64,000 nucleotides of DNA from SZUA-36 sp963774415 (GTDB taxonomy: Bacteria; Pseudomonadota; Gammaproteobacteria; Xanthomonadales; SZUA-36), in assembly GCA_963774415.1 (NCBI GenBank), contig CAVZEU010000001.1:1-64000 (forward strand), in the 5' to 3' direction. Made by a program: the position numbers and the translations under genes. Within the stretch, counting starts at the first letter, position 1; every line of letters begins with the position of its first letter. Below the pieces are notes generated by a model, which worked only from the letters and a program-made list of their open reading frames with translations, ran no database searches and had not been told where the DNA came from. This document shows positions 8,941-17,706 of this stretch, one piece after another.

Positions 8941-9891
8941 ATGAGTGAAATCACAAAAAGGGTACTGGTGACGGGTGGTGCCGGCTTCCTCGGCTCGCAT
9001 CTGTGTGAGAGACTCTTGCAAGAAGGCCATGATGTGCTTTGCGTGGATAATTTCTACACCAGTACGCGGCGCAACATCGTCCACCTGCGCGAGCATCCGA
9101 ATTTCGAGCTGCTGCGCCATGACGTGACCTTCCCGCTGTATGTCGAGGTCGACGAGATCTACAACATGGCGTGCCCGGCCTCGCCGATCCACTACCAGCG
9201 CGACCCGGTGCAGACCACCAAGACCAGCGTGCACGGCGCCATCAACATGCTCGGCCTGGCCAAGCGCACGGGGGCGCGTATCCTGCAGGCATCGACCAGC
9301 GAGGTGTATGGCGATCCCAGCGTGCATCCGCAGACCGAGGGCTACTGGGGTAACGTCAATCCCATCGGCACACGTTCGTGCTACGACGAGGGCAAGCGCT
9401 GCGCGGAAACCCTGTTTTTCGATTACCACCGACAGCACAATACCCAGATCAAAGTGGCCAGGATCTTCAATACCTACGGGCCGCGCATGCTGCCGGACGA
9501 TGGCCGCGTGGTATCGAATTTTATCGTCCAGGCGCTCAAAGGCGAGGACATCACCATTTACGGTGACGGCAGCCAGACCCGTTCATTCTGTTATGTGGAC
9601 GACCTGGTCGAAGGACTGGTAAGGCTGATGAACGCGGAACCGGAAATGACCGGGCCGGTCAATCTTGGCAATCCCACAGAGTTTACGATCCAATACCTGG
9701 CCGATACGGTCATCGAAATGGTGGGGTCCGACTCGAAAACGGTCTTCCGTCCACTGCCGCAGGACGACCCGGCTCAAAGACAGCCGGATGTTACCTTGGC
9801 GAAGGCGAAGCTTGGCTGGACCGCGGATGTGCCATTGGACGAAGGCCTGAAATCGACCATAGCCTATTTTCGGAATGCGATTGGTGTTTGA
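8941..9891 (+). CDS. UDP-glucuronate decarboxylase (UDP-xylose synthase)
   Basis: Extended short-chain dehydrogenase that converts UDP-glucuronate to UDP-xylose via a 4-keto intermediate, with NAD+ bound throughout. Seen: VLVTGGAGFLGSHLCERL for NAD binding, YNMACPASPIHYQRDPVQT typical of the family, the ASTSEVYGDP segment with the catalytic Ser/Thr, and YDEGK (Y148, K152). 316 residues is the usual soluble bacterial length, without an N-terminal membrane anchor. It lies 1.6 kb from ugd, the preceding pathway step, and 3-4 kb before the glycoconjugate island. A dTDP-glucose dehydratase is excluded by the ACPASP and YDEGKR motifs. Confidence 0.93.
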   Translation: MSEITKRVLVTGGAGFLGSHLCERLLQEGHDVLCVDNFYTSTRRNIVHLREHPNFELLRHDVTFPLYVEVDEIYNMACPASPIHYQRDPVQTTKTSVHGAINMLGLAKRTGARILQASTSEVYGDPSVHPQTEGYWGNVNPIGTRSCYDEGKRCAETLFFDYHRQHNTQIKVARIFNTYGPRMLPDDGRVVSNFIVQALKGEDITIYGDGSQTRSFCYVDDLVEGLVRLMNAEPEMTGPVNLGNPTEFTIQYLADTVIEMVGSDSKTVFRPLPQDDPAQRQPDVTLAKAKLGWTADVPLDEGLKSTIAYFRNAIGV

Positions 9892-9917
9892 GCTGGCGCC
9901 GCGTCGAATCTGCCGAT

Positions 9918-10649
9918 ATGAAAGAATCGAATTTTGTGCCGCGGGTACCGGACAATCATCGAATTTATTGCATTGGCGACATCCACGGCCGGGCGGACCT
10001 GCTGCGGCAGATACACGCACAAGTGCGTGCAGACGCCGCCACCTGCGACAGTAAGAAAACCATCGTCTACCTCGGAGACTACATCGACCGCGGCCAGCAT
10101 TCGCGCCAGGTGATCGACGATTTGCTGGATGGACCGCCCGACGGCTTCGAAGCGGTCTACCTGCTCGGCAACCACGAACAGACCATGCTGGACTTCCTGG
10201 AGTATCCGGAAGCCGTGTCGGCATGGCTCTCATACGGCGGGCGTGAAACGCTGGCCAGCTACGGCGTGCCCGTGGCTTACATGCCGATCATGGAAGAGAT
10301 TCCGGCGCTGGCGGCGACACTGAAGGAAAACCTGCCGGCCTCGCACCTGGCCTTTTGCGAAAACCTCGACGTGTCGTGGCGCTGCGGGGACTACTACTTC
10401 GTTCACGCCGGCATCCGTCCCGGTGTGGCGCTGGAGCAGCAGTCACTGGACGACCAGATATGGATTCGCGACGAGTTCCTGCAAAGCGGCAGCGACCACG
10501 GTGCAGTCATCGTGCACGGCCACACCATTACGCTGGAACCGGACATGCGCCCCAACCGCATCGGTATCGACACGGGCGCCTTTGCCAGCGGCGTGCTCAC
10601 CTGCCTGGTGCTGAAGGGTGGGTCGCGGCGATTTTTACAATCGGGGTAG
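9918..10649 (+). CDS. Calcineurin-like metallophosphatase, serine/threonine phosphatase type
   Basis: Predicted binuclear-metal phosphoesterase of the PP1/ApaH fold. The motifs appear in order: CIGDIHGR (GDxHG), YLGDYIDRG (GDxxDRG), LLGNHEQ (GNHE), then HAGIRPG and VHGHT supplying the late histidines. At 243 residues it is a compact single domain. The frame is open to a TTG at 9888, but the first ATG is 9918. Spacing to the UDP-xylose synthase is short, so the two may be co-transcribed. The substrate (phosphoprotein, dinucleoside polyphosphate or a sugar phosphate) cannot be read from the sequence. Confidence 0.85.
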   Translation: MKESNFVPRVPDNHRIYCIGDIHGRADLLRQIHAQVRADAATCDSKKTIVYLGDYIDRGQHSRQVIDDLLDGPPDGFEAVYLLGNHEQTMLDFLEYPEAVSAWLSYGGRETLASYGVPVAYMPIMEEIPALAATLKENLPASHLAFCENLDVSWRCGDYYFVHAGIRPGVALEQQSLDDQIWIRDEFLQSGSDHGAVIVHGHTITLEPDMRPNRIGIDTGAFASGVLTCLVLKGGSRRFLQSG

Positions 10650-10833
10650 AAAGCTTTCATTGTATTTGCCGCCCGCCGGTGCTGATCAGCCTCTCTCTGA
10701 AATTTCGAACATCTCACTCACGCGGAAGGCCGCATTCATGCGGTACAGGCGAGCGTTGCGAGCGTTGAACCATGTTCGCTGTAAAATAACCTTATAATTC
10801 CGTAACAACTATCGGCGACAAGGGCGCGGCGCT

Positions 10834-11610
10834 TTGTATATCTACCTCTCTAAAATCCTGCCGTTGTTGGTGTTGCCCATCGGTATCGCCATCGAACTGT
10901 GCCTGCTGGCGCTGATCTATATACGCAAGGACCGGGGCAGGGTGGCCGGCTTTCTTATCTTCTTGGCCGTGGTGGTGCTGTGGGGGTCCTCCATGCCGCT
11001 CGCCGGCAATGCGCTGATGGGCCGGATGGAGCGCGACTACCCGCCGGCCCGGCTTCGCGAGGTGCCGGCCAGCAAGTGCCTGGTACTGCTGGGCGGGGCG
11101 GTCGACCCGGTCGCGCCGCCGCGGGAAGAGGTCGAGTTGAATGAAGGGGCGGACCGGGTGCGCGAGGCGGCGCTGCTCTACAACGTGGCCAAGGCGCAGA
11201 CGATCATCGCCTCGGGCGGCAAGCAGCCCTGGTCGCCTTACGAGGAAAGCGAAGCCAGGGCCATGCGCACGCTGTTGCTCGAATGGGGGGTGCCCAAGGG
11301 CATGGTCGTGATCGAGGAGAAGAGCCGCAACACCCGCGAGAACGCGCTCTACACCGTCGAGATGCTGCAGCACATGGATTGCGGCACGCCGCTGCTGGTC
11401 ACCTCCGCCGCGCACATGAAGCGGGCCGTCGGCGCCTTCGCGGTGCTGGGGCAGAAGGTGACGCCGGTGCCGGTCGATATCCGCGCGATCGAGATGGAGG
11501 ACTTCGGCTGGATGGAGTTGCTGCCCACGGCCGACGCCCTGAAGATGACCACCGACGCCGTCCGCGAGTGGATCGGGCGGCAGGTGTACGAAATGCGGGG
11601 GTGGAACTGA
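10834..11610 (+). CDS. YdcF/ElyC-like DUF218 membrane protein
   Basis: Inner-membrane protein with two N-terminal hydrophobic helices (residues 5-27 and 35-55) followed by a periplasmic or cytoplasmic DUF218 domain. The domain features are LVLLGGAV, NEGADRVREAALLYNVAKAQTIIASGG, EKSRNTRENALYTVEML and LLVTSAAHMKRAVGAF. The E. coli relative ElyC affects lipid-carrier and envelope polysaccharide homeostasis, which would suit a gene beside glycan synthesis; that link is inference. The start is a TTG at 10834, the only initiator that keeps the first helix intact; its ribosome site is weak. Family assignment is firm, biochemical role unknown. Confidence 0.82.
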   Translation: MYIYLSKILPLLVLPIGIAIELCLLALIYIRKDRGRVAGFLIFLAVVVLWGSSMPLAGNALMGRMERDYPPARLREVPASKCLVLLGGAVDPVAPPREEVELNEGADRVREAALLYNVAKAQTIIASGGKQPWSPYEESEARAMRTLLLEWGVPKGMVVIEEKSRNTRENALYTVEMLQHMDCGTPLLVTSAAHMKRAVGAFAVLGQKVTPVPVDIRAIEMEDFGWMELLPTADALKMTTDAVREWIGRQVYEMRGWN

Positions 11611-11722
11611 CGCCGGCACGGATTGTTTTCCTGCCGAAACCGTACTGACATTGACCCTTGCGGCAGATGACGGTCGAACGTGTTCGGCGTCCGGGCCCAG
11701 CGGGTCTGCAGCTTGGCGTCCG

Positions 11723-13069
11723 TCAGAACGCTATGCTCGCGTTGACGAAGAAGGCGTTCAGATCCTTCGCATCGGTAACCGGGGCGCCCGGTGGAGCGCC
11801 GAAAATGTTGCTGCTGCTGCCGTTGAACCGGCTGAACCGGAACCACGTGGCGGCGAGCTTCAGGTTGGCGATGTGGGTGAAGGAGCCGTACTTGCCGAAG
11901 GGCGTCCAGTACAGGCTGATCAGGTTGCTGGTCGTGTCCGGCTTGCCGTACGGCCGGTAGCGAACCGCATCGTGCGATCCCGTGCTGAGCAGATGGGCGA
12001 CGGTGAGCGTGTAGCTCTGCGCGAAGGTGTAGGAGAGGGTCAGGATCTGGTCGCGCGCGTGGCCCCGGCCCCTGGCGACGAGCCCCGGTACGGGACTGGT
12101 CGGGACGCGTCCGTAGCGGCGCCGTTCGAAGATGTTGACGTAGCTCGCCTGCAGAATGTACCTGTTGGAACCGAGGTACTGATACGACAGGTCGTAACCG
12201 ATGTCGGTGAGGTCGTCCTTCGGGCCGTTCCGTGGCAATTGGCGCTTGGTGCTCATGCTGACTACGCCGGCGGAGAAGAACTGGTTCCCGAGGTCCTTCA
12301 TGTAGGCGAGGCGGAAGTAGCCCGTGTCGCTGAGCTTTCCGGGATCGCCGCTGACGGAGTAGCCCAGGTGGTCCTGCTGCGAAGTCGAAAGTGAGCGGTA
12401 GGTGCCGATCTCGCCGTACCAGTCCGAGTCGTACAGGCCGTAGACGGTGGCGCCGATGACCCGTTCGTTCGGTGCATTGGGGCTGGAGGGATTGAGCAGG
12501 GTTCCGGTCACGCCCGGCGGCCCGAGCCTCGTTGCGGCCGGCAGGACGGTCAAGGGGTCCTGGAAGCCGGGGCTGTTGTTGACGCTCACGCCGAGCTTCA
12601 GGCTCTTGTCGCCGATCTTGACGTCCTGGAGGACGAAGCGCAGGTCCACGGTGCTCAGCCGGACGTTGTAGTCGTTGTCGCCGGTATAGTCGGCCTCGAC
12701 CTTCACGAAGCCGCCGACATGGTCGCTCACGCGTCCGGCCAGGAACAGGTCCGCTTCCGTGAGATCCGTCCTGTCCTTGCCACGGGCCGGGAAGCTGCGC
12801 GTTCCTATGAGCTGCGCGGCCAGTGGAATCTTCGGCGTCTTCCCGTCCGTGATGGTGTATCCGCTCAACTTGAAGCGCGTGCCGAGCGGCGTCAGATAGG
12901 GCCCGTAGGCGGGGGCATGGCAATTGGCGCATGCCCAGCCGGTCTGGCGGGCGAAGGCCGGAACGGCCCGGGCTCCGGTGCTTGTCATCAGCAGCAGCGC
13001 CGCAAGCATCCAGCACCCGTGCAGCGGATGGATTCTTCGGCCCGTACGTCGGTTTTTGCAAGGTAACAC
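11723..13069 (-). CDS. Outer-membrane beta-barrel with an N-terminal c-type heme motif
   Basis: The GTG at 13069 is preceded by AAGGAGA at 7-base spacing, so I start there rather than at the upstream ATG. A signal peptide (HPLHGCWMLAALLLMTSTGARA) is followed by FARQTGWACANCHAP: a CxxCH heme-c site, then LTPLGTRFKLSGY. The remaining 370 residues alternate short polar and aromatic strands and end in ...NASIAF, a terminal Phe as in BAM-inserted barrels. Similar annotated proteins are simply called cytochrome c, and their electron partners are unknown. A role in outer-membrane electron transfer is inference. No porin-cytochrome partners are nearby. Confidence 0.75.
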   Translation of the reverse strand: MLPCKNRRTGRRIHPLHGCWMLAALLLMTSTGARAVPAFARQTGWACANCHAPAYGPYLTPLGTRFKLSGYTITDGKTPKIPLAAQLIGTRSFPARGKDRTDLTEADLFLAGRVSDHVGGFVKVEADYTGDNDYNVRLSTVDLRFVLQDVKIGDKSLKLGVSVNNSPGFQDPLTVLPAATRLGPPGVTGTLLNPSSPNAPNERVIGATVYGLYDSDWYGEIGTYRSLSTSQQDHLGYSVSGDPGKLSDTGYFRLAYMKDLGNQFFSAGVVSMSTKRQLPRNGPKDDLTDIGYDLSYQYLGSNRYILQASYVNIFERRRYGRVPTSPVPGLVARGRGHARDQILTLSYTFAQSYTLTVAHLLSTGSHDAVRYRPYGKPDTTSNLISLYWTPFGKYGSFTHIANLKLAATWFRFSRFNGSSSNIFGAPPGAPVTDAKDLNAFFVNASIAF

Positions 13070-13177
13070 GATTGGGTCTCCTTCTGCTTGCCCCGGCATG
13101 CCGGCTCTGCGCGTGTGTGCCCGTCGCGTCCGAAAAGGTTGCGTGGTTGCGAGCGAGATCGCCTGCAGGGCAGGCTG

Positions 13178-14962
13178 CTACGGGCGGTTATGCAGGCGGG
13201 AAATCAGGCCGCGTTGCCTTGTGATCTCCGCGACGCCGTCCTGGCCGATGTGCAGGCATTGTTCGGCGATGCCGAGCGGTCCTTGCCGGTGCGACACGAC
13301 GAGCAGGATCGTTTGCGGCAGGCTCCGCTTCAATGCCGTGAGCACCTGCATTTCGGAGGCCGCGTCGAGGGCGCCGGTGGCCTCGTCGAGTATGGCAATG
13401 GACGGCTGTCGCAGGATCACCTGGGCCAGCAGCAGTCGCTGGAGTTCACCGCCGGAAAAGCGGCAGGACGAGCCTTGCAGTTCGGTATCGAGGCCTTCGC
13501 GCGTGCCCCGCAGGCGCGTGTCGAGGCCCACATCGGCCAACACGTCGTGCAGGTCGGCGTCGGTGGCATCCGGCGCCGCCCACAACAGGCAGTCACGTAC
13601 GCTTCGCTGCCACAGCCTTACACTCTGGCTGATGTAGGCTCCACGGTGCACGAGTTGCCGGTATGCGTCGAAATCCAGGGGGTATCCGCCGGCCCGGGCT
13701 GCAAACGCGGCGGGCGCCGCCATTCCCGCCAGGACATCCGCCAGGCTGCTCTTGCCGATGCCGGAATCCCCGGCAATCAGCGTCATTTCGCCCGGGACCA
13801 GCGACAGATCCGCGATCTCGACGTGCAGGGAGCCCCGTGCCAGGCGTATGCGCTCGATGCGCACGGGCGGCACGGGTCTGTCCGCATTCGTGGGTGGTTC
13901 GGCACCGCGCCGAACACCTTCAAGGTTCGCATAGCGCCGCCACAGTTCGAAGGCTGGCGCGGTCAAGCGCAGTTGTTGAAAATTGTCGCGGGTCGAGGCC
14001 ATGTACGGCAGCAGGCGACCGAGCAACAAGCCCACCGCGATCAGCGATGCCTGGTCGATGCCCCGCCAGTAGCCGGCAAACAGGAAGGCGCCGGCCATTC
14101 CGATCGTAGCGACCAGTTCCATGATGAGTTTTCCGGATGCCATGAGCACGACCTGGCGCCGGTAGCCTCGCGCCAGCCTGGCGGAGACGGTGCCGAAGCC
14201 CGTCTTTTCCGCGGCTTCGCGTTCGAACGAACGGACATGCCGCAGCCGGCGCGGGAAATCCTCGCTGAACCAGAACAAGCGGGTCATGTCCTTGACATAT
14301 TGTCGGCTTATCCGCGACTGTTCGCGGCCATGGTAATGTGACGCGATCAGTCCCAGGCCCGCCAGCGCGGGCAGGATCAGGGTGAGCACGGGTGATACCC
14401 AAAATGCGATCGCAAGATGGATCACGGTGGTAATCCCGGCCACCAGCAGTTGCAGCAAGGCGGCGATGCCATTGCCGATGAGATTGGCATTGGAGGTCAG
14501 GACGTTGGCGATTTCCGGTGACGTCGAGCCGCCGAGTGCGGCCAAATCCGCGTCGAGCAGCCGGGCGTGTACCGCGTTGCGCAATCGCATCGTGCAGCCG
14601 CTGACAATGCGGACCCCCAACGCCGATACCAACCAACGCAGCAACGCATGGCATCCGAGTGCCGCCGCCAGCAGCGACGCCAGTGTCCCGGTGCCGGTCG
14701 GCAAAGGCAGCGCATGGCCGCCCAGCCTTGGCGCGTGACCGGGCTGGATCAGTGGCGTGAGCACCACGGCCGCGACACCTCCCGCCAGTGCCGCGCCCAG
14801 CGACAAGGCCACGTAGGCGGCCACGCGGGCCCGGTCGGTGCGTCCGAAAACCGGTGCGAGCCCGCGTAGCAGCTGCAGCCATCGGTGTCGCGGCAACGAC
14901 CCCGATTCGCATCCTGCGTCGGCTGCACGATGCACGTCAGTCGAGTAACTGGCAGAGCGCAT
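13178..14962 (-). CDS. ABC transporter, fused permease/ATPase exporter
   Basis: Inner-membrane half-transporter exporter. The N-terminal part has about six hydrophobic helices; the C-terminal ATPase has Walker A AGDSGIGKSS, signature FSGGELQR and Walker B IAILDEATGALD. It lacks a C39 peptidase domain. The gene overlaps the end of the HprK-like gene. Two starts are possible: ATG 14962, or GTG 14935, which lies almost directly on the upstream stop; both imply translational coupling. Context (kinase-like protein, radical SAM enzyme and nucleotidyltransferase) resembles the export gene of peptide-modification clusters, but a lipid or glycan substrate is equally possible given the polysaccharide genes next door. 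Confidence 0.85.
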   Translation of the reverse strand: MRSASYSTDVHRAADAGCESGSLPRHRWLQLLRGLAPVFGRTDRARVAAYVALSLGAALAGGVAAVVLTPLIQPGHAPRLGGHALPLPTGTGTLASLLAAALGCHALLRWLVSALGVRIVSGCTMRLRNAVHARLLDADLAALGGSTSPEIANVLTSNANLIGNGIAALLQLLVAGITTVIHLAIAFWVSPVLTLILPALAGLGLIASHYHGREQSRISRQYVKDMTRLFWFSEDFPRRLRHVRSFEREAAEKTGFGTVSARLARGYRRQVVLMASGKLIMELVATIGMAGAFLFAGYWRGIDQASLIAVGLLLGRLLPYMASTRDNFQQLRLTAPAFELWRRYANLEGVRRGAEPPTNADRPVPPVRIERIRLARGSLHVEIADLSLVPGEMTLIAGDSGIGKSSLADVLAGMAAPAAFAARAGGYPLDFDAYRQLVHRGAYISQSVRLWQRSVRDCLLWAAPDATDADLHDVLADVGLDTRLRGTREGLDTELQGSSCRFSGGELQRLLLAQVILRQPSIAILDEATGALDAASEMQVLTALKRSLPQTILLVVSHRQGPLGIAEQCLHIGQDGVAEITRQRGLISRLHNRP

Positions 14963-16109
14963 CGACCGAATCACACGGATGGCGTCCGCGCCGCAAGAGA
15001 TGGACGCCCTTGTGCATGATTTCCCGTTTGAAACGTCGCCAACCGGGCTGTCCCGATGCATGGGGCTGGCCGGCTTGCAACATGGCGCTTGCCTGGTGCG
15101 TGTCGAGCGGGGTCAGCAACGCACTGGGGCGGTCCGCCACCCGCTCGGAAACGAAAACTGCGCCGACCAGCGCCAGCGGTTCCGCAGCGAGTCGTCCTGG
15201 TCCCTGCCGGAGATCGACCTCGAACTTCTCCACGCCGCTGCGGCGGCGAATGACGGGCGCTTGCGTGATCCAGCGACGAAGCGCGTCGTCTTCCAGCAGC
15301 CGCGGCGCGTCGAACCTCAGGTGCAGGTAGTTGGGAACGCCTGTTGCAAGCAGATCCGCGGGACGCACGAACACGGCATCCTCGGCCAGCAGCTCCAGCC
15401 TCTGCAACAGGGCATGCAGGCACAGCACCGATTTTCCCGCGCCGCTGTCCCCCAGCAACAGCACCGCGCGTCCCTGCCGCCCGATGCACGCGGCGTGCAG
15501 GGGCGCCAGGCCGATTCCACGCGCCGCCAGGATGAAGACCGCAAACTCGATCAGCTCGGTGCGCAGGTGATAGGCGTGCCGCAGCATGTCCTTCGTCGCC
15601 ACCACCCGGGCACGCCGTCGCACGGGATCGATCACCACGTGGTTGGAGGCATTGATGTCGGCGCGCAAGCCGTTCCCTGAAGGTCGTATCCGCGGTACGA
15701 GTGGTTCGTCTTCCCGCACCGGCGCATCGTGCGGCCGCAGGCACAGCTCGAGACGAAACTCGGTGTCGAGGCCCGGCAGCATTTGCGGCGGCAAACCCGC
15801 GTAGGCGGCCTCCACCAGCTCGAGCATGGCGCGGCTGTTGCTCTCGAAGTGGAAAAGGCCACCCAGAATCCACTTGCTGATAACCAGGCGGGGCGCCGAT
15901 GACGGGAACGACAGGGAGGTCGTGGGGCTAGCCTTGCCATCGGCGCGAATCGCGCCGGGACGATCGAGGGATGAGTGCAGCTTTGATCGCACGGCATTTG
16001 TGCCTGGTAGTCGATTCTGGATGGCAGAGGTAAGTGCGATTCCGGGCGCGAAAGGTTGCCTCCGCGCGACAACCGCCGGATTCCGGCATGGCAAATCCTG
16101 CAGCGGCAA
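14937..16109 (-). CDS. HprK-related P-loop kinase-like protein
   Basis: Related to the HPr kinase fold. Around residues 205-250 it has LHAACIGRQGRAVLLLGDS (the residue run continues GAGKS) and then ELLAEDAVFVRP: a P-loop followed by an acidic motif, the arrangement seen in HprK-like proteins of lasso-peptide and exosortase-linked loci. The first 70 residues are low-complexity and not family-like, so the true start may lie downstream of 16109. The divergent spacer to the radical SAM gene is only about 80 bases. In lasso clusters such kinases phosphorylate the peptide; here no such peptide is proven, so the substrate is open. Confidence 0.72.
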   Translation of the reverse strand: MPLQDLPCRNPAVVARRQPFAPGIALTSAIQNRLPGTNAVRSKLHSSLDRPGAIRADGKASPTTSLSFPSSAPRLVISKWILGGLFHFESNSRAMLELVEAAYAGLPPQMLPGLDTEFRLELCLRPHDAPVREDEPLVPRIRPSGNGLRADINASNHVVIDPVRRRARVVATKDMLRHAYHLRTELIEFAVFILAARGIGLAPLHAACIGRQGRAVLLLGDSGAGKSVLCLHALLQRLELLAEDAVFVRPADLLATGVPNYLHLRFDAPRLLEDDALRRWITQAPVIRRRSGVEKFEVDLRQGPGRLAAEPLALVGAVFVSERVADRPSALLTPLDTHQASAMLQAGQPHASGQPGWRRFKREIMHKGVHLLRRGRHPCDSVDALCQLLD

Positions 16110-16188
16110 CCTGAAGCCCTGTCTGCGGCACTAACTTCCATACAGTCTTCAACCAGGGCGTGTTGCCCGGTCTAACCAAAAGGCTTTC

Positions 16189-17706
16189 ATGCGGATGCTG
16201 AAAATCCAGGTCACCCACTCCTACTACCTGTGCTACGACCCGAAGCAATGGGAGCGTGGCAAGCCTTATCCACCGCTCGCCACCATCCAGGTTGCCGCGA
16301 TGTTGCGGCGGATGGGGCGTGCCGTGACGCTGTTCGACACGATGCTCGCCGAGGGCGTCGAGGCGTACGCACGCGCGCTGCCTGCCGCCGCGCCGGACGT
16401 GGTGATCCTGTACGAGGACAACTTCAATTTCCTGACCAAGATGTGCCTGGGTCGCATGCGCGAAGCCGCGTGCCGGATGATCGAGTTGGCGCACGCGCGC
16501 GGTTCCCGGGTGATCGTCGCCGGCTCGGATGCTTCCGATCATCCGGAGGCGTTTCTCGCTGCAGGCGCGGACGTGGCGTTGGCCGGTGAAGGCATCGAGG
16601 CGCTGGTCGCGCTGATCGAACGGCTGGAGCGAAACCCGGGCGTCGATATCCCGGACTGGGTGGCCGGACTGGCGGGCGTTTCCATCCTCGCCGGCAAGGA
16701 GCTGCGCACCACCCGTATCGGGGTGCCGCCGCCGGGCAGACAACGGGCCGTCCGGCCGGCCTGGGATTTGATCGACATCGATCGCTACCGGGAGATGTGG
16801 CGCGAGCGACACGGGTATTTCAGCCTCAACATGGCCGCGTCGCACGGTTGCCCGTTCCATTGCAACTGGTGCGCCAAGCCCATTTGGGGCAACCATTACC
16901 ACCGCCGCGAGGCCAGCGACGTTGCCGCGGAAATGAGCCACCTCAAGCGCACGTTCCGCCCCGACCACATCTGGTTCGCGGACGACATTTTCGGTTTCCA
17001 CCCCCGCTGGCTGCGCGAATTCGCCGAGCACCTGCATGCCGAGGACGGCATGGTGCCGTTCAGCATCCAGACTCGCGCCGACCTGTCGACCGAGCCGATG
17101 GCTGCCGCACTGGCGCAGGCCGGCTGCGCGGAAGCATGGATCGGCGCGGAGAGCGGCAGCCAGCGCATCCTCGATGCCATGGTCAAGGGGACGAAGGTGG
17201 ACGACCTGATCGACGCACGCAAACGGCTCCGTGCCCACGGCATCCGGGTCGGCTTCTTCATCCAGTTGGGATACCTCGGCGAGCAGTTGCAGGACCTGCT
17301 TGCGACCCGCGAGCTGATCGCGCGCGCCGCGCCCGACGACATCGGGGTCAGCGTTTCCTACCCGCTTCCGGGCACCAGCTTCTTTGAACAGGTGAAAGCG
17401 CAACTCGGCGACAAGACCCATTGGCGGGACAGCGGCGACCTGGCCATGATGTTCCGCGGCACCTACGACTCCGAGTTCTATCGCTCCATCCGGGATCTGC
17501 TGCATGAGCAGGTCGAACTGCAGCAAGCGGATGCGTCCGAATCATCCGAATGCCACCGGGAGGCACTCGCTTCCCTGGACGCGCGATGGGATACGCTGAT
17601 CGCGAGCGAACACCTGCATCGCAACCCGAATCCGACTGCGGCGCCGACCGAATTCCACCATTCCGTCGCGTCACCGCAACGTGTTGCCGCCACTAAAGGA
17701 CATTAG
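16189..17706 (+). CDS. B12-binding-domain radical SAM enzyme
   Basis: Predicted cobalamin-dependent radical SAM enzyme (class B architecture). Residues 1-150 form a B12-binding-like Rossmann domain (PPLATIQVAAMLRRMG, VVILYEDNFNF, VIVAGSDAS). The radical SAM barrel follows, with cluster ligands in GCPFHCNWC (C221, C225, C228), then FADDIFGF and WIGAESGSQ. The C-terminal 60 residues are unassigned. Such enzymes often methylate unreactive carbons or rearrange small molecules; the substrate here is unknown. It overlaps the nucleotidyltransferase gene by about 26 bases, so the two are coupled. This enzyme and the one at 31824 are separate members, not duplicates. Confidence 0.88.
   Translation: MRMLKIQVTHSYYLCYDPKQWERGKPYPPLATIQVAAMLRRMGRAVTLFDTMLAEGVEAYARALPAAAPDVVILYEDNFNFLTKMCLGRMREAACRMIELAHARGSRVIVAGSDASDHPEAFLAAGADVALAGEGIEALVALIERLERNPGVDIPDWVAGLAGVSILAGKELRTTRIGVPPPGRQRAVRPAWDLIDIDRYREMWRERHGYFSLNMAASHGCPFHCNWCAKPIWGNHYHRREASDVAAEMSHLKRTFRPDHIWFADDIFGFHPRWLREFAEHLHAEDGMVPFSIQTRADLSTEPMAAALAQAGCAEAWIGAESGSQRILDAMVKGTKVDDLIDARKRLRAHGIRVGFFIQLGYLGEQLQDLLATRELIARAAPDDIGVSVSYPLPGTSFFEQVKAQLGDKTHWRDSGDLAMMFRGTYDSEFYRSIRDLLHEQVELQQADASESSECHREALASLDARWDTLIASEHLHRNPNPTAAPTEFHHSVASPQRVAATKGH

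Noticed and set aside
10765..10798. Promoter for the YdcF-like gene (TTGAAC ... TATAAT)
   Set aside because: The spacer is 22 bases, too long for a standard promoter; left unassigned.
11349..13061. A 570-codon minus-strand frame over the cytochrome-barrel gene
   Set aside because: It is the same strand in another frame; it lacks any domain pattern, while the overlapping frame has a ribosome site, signal peptide and CxxCH.
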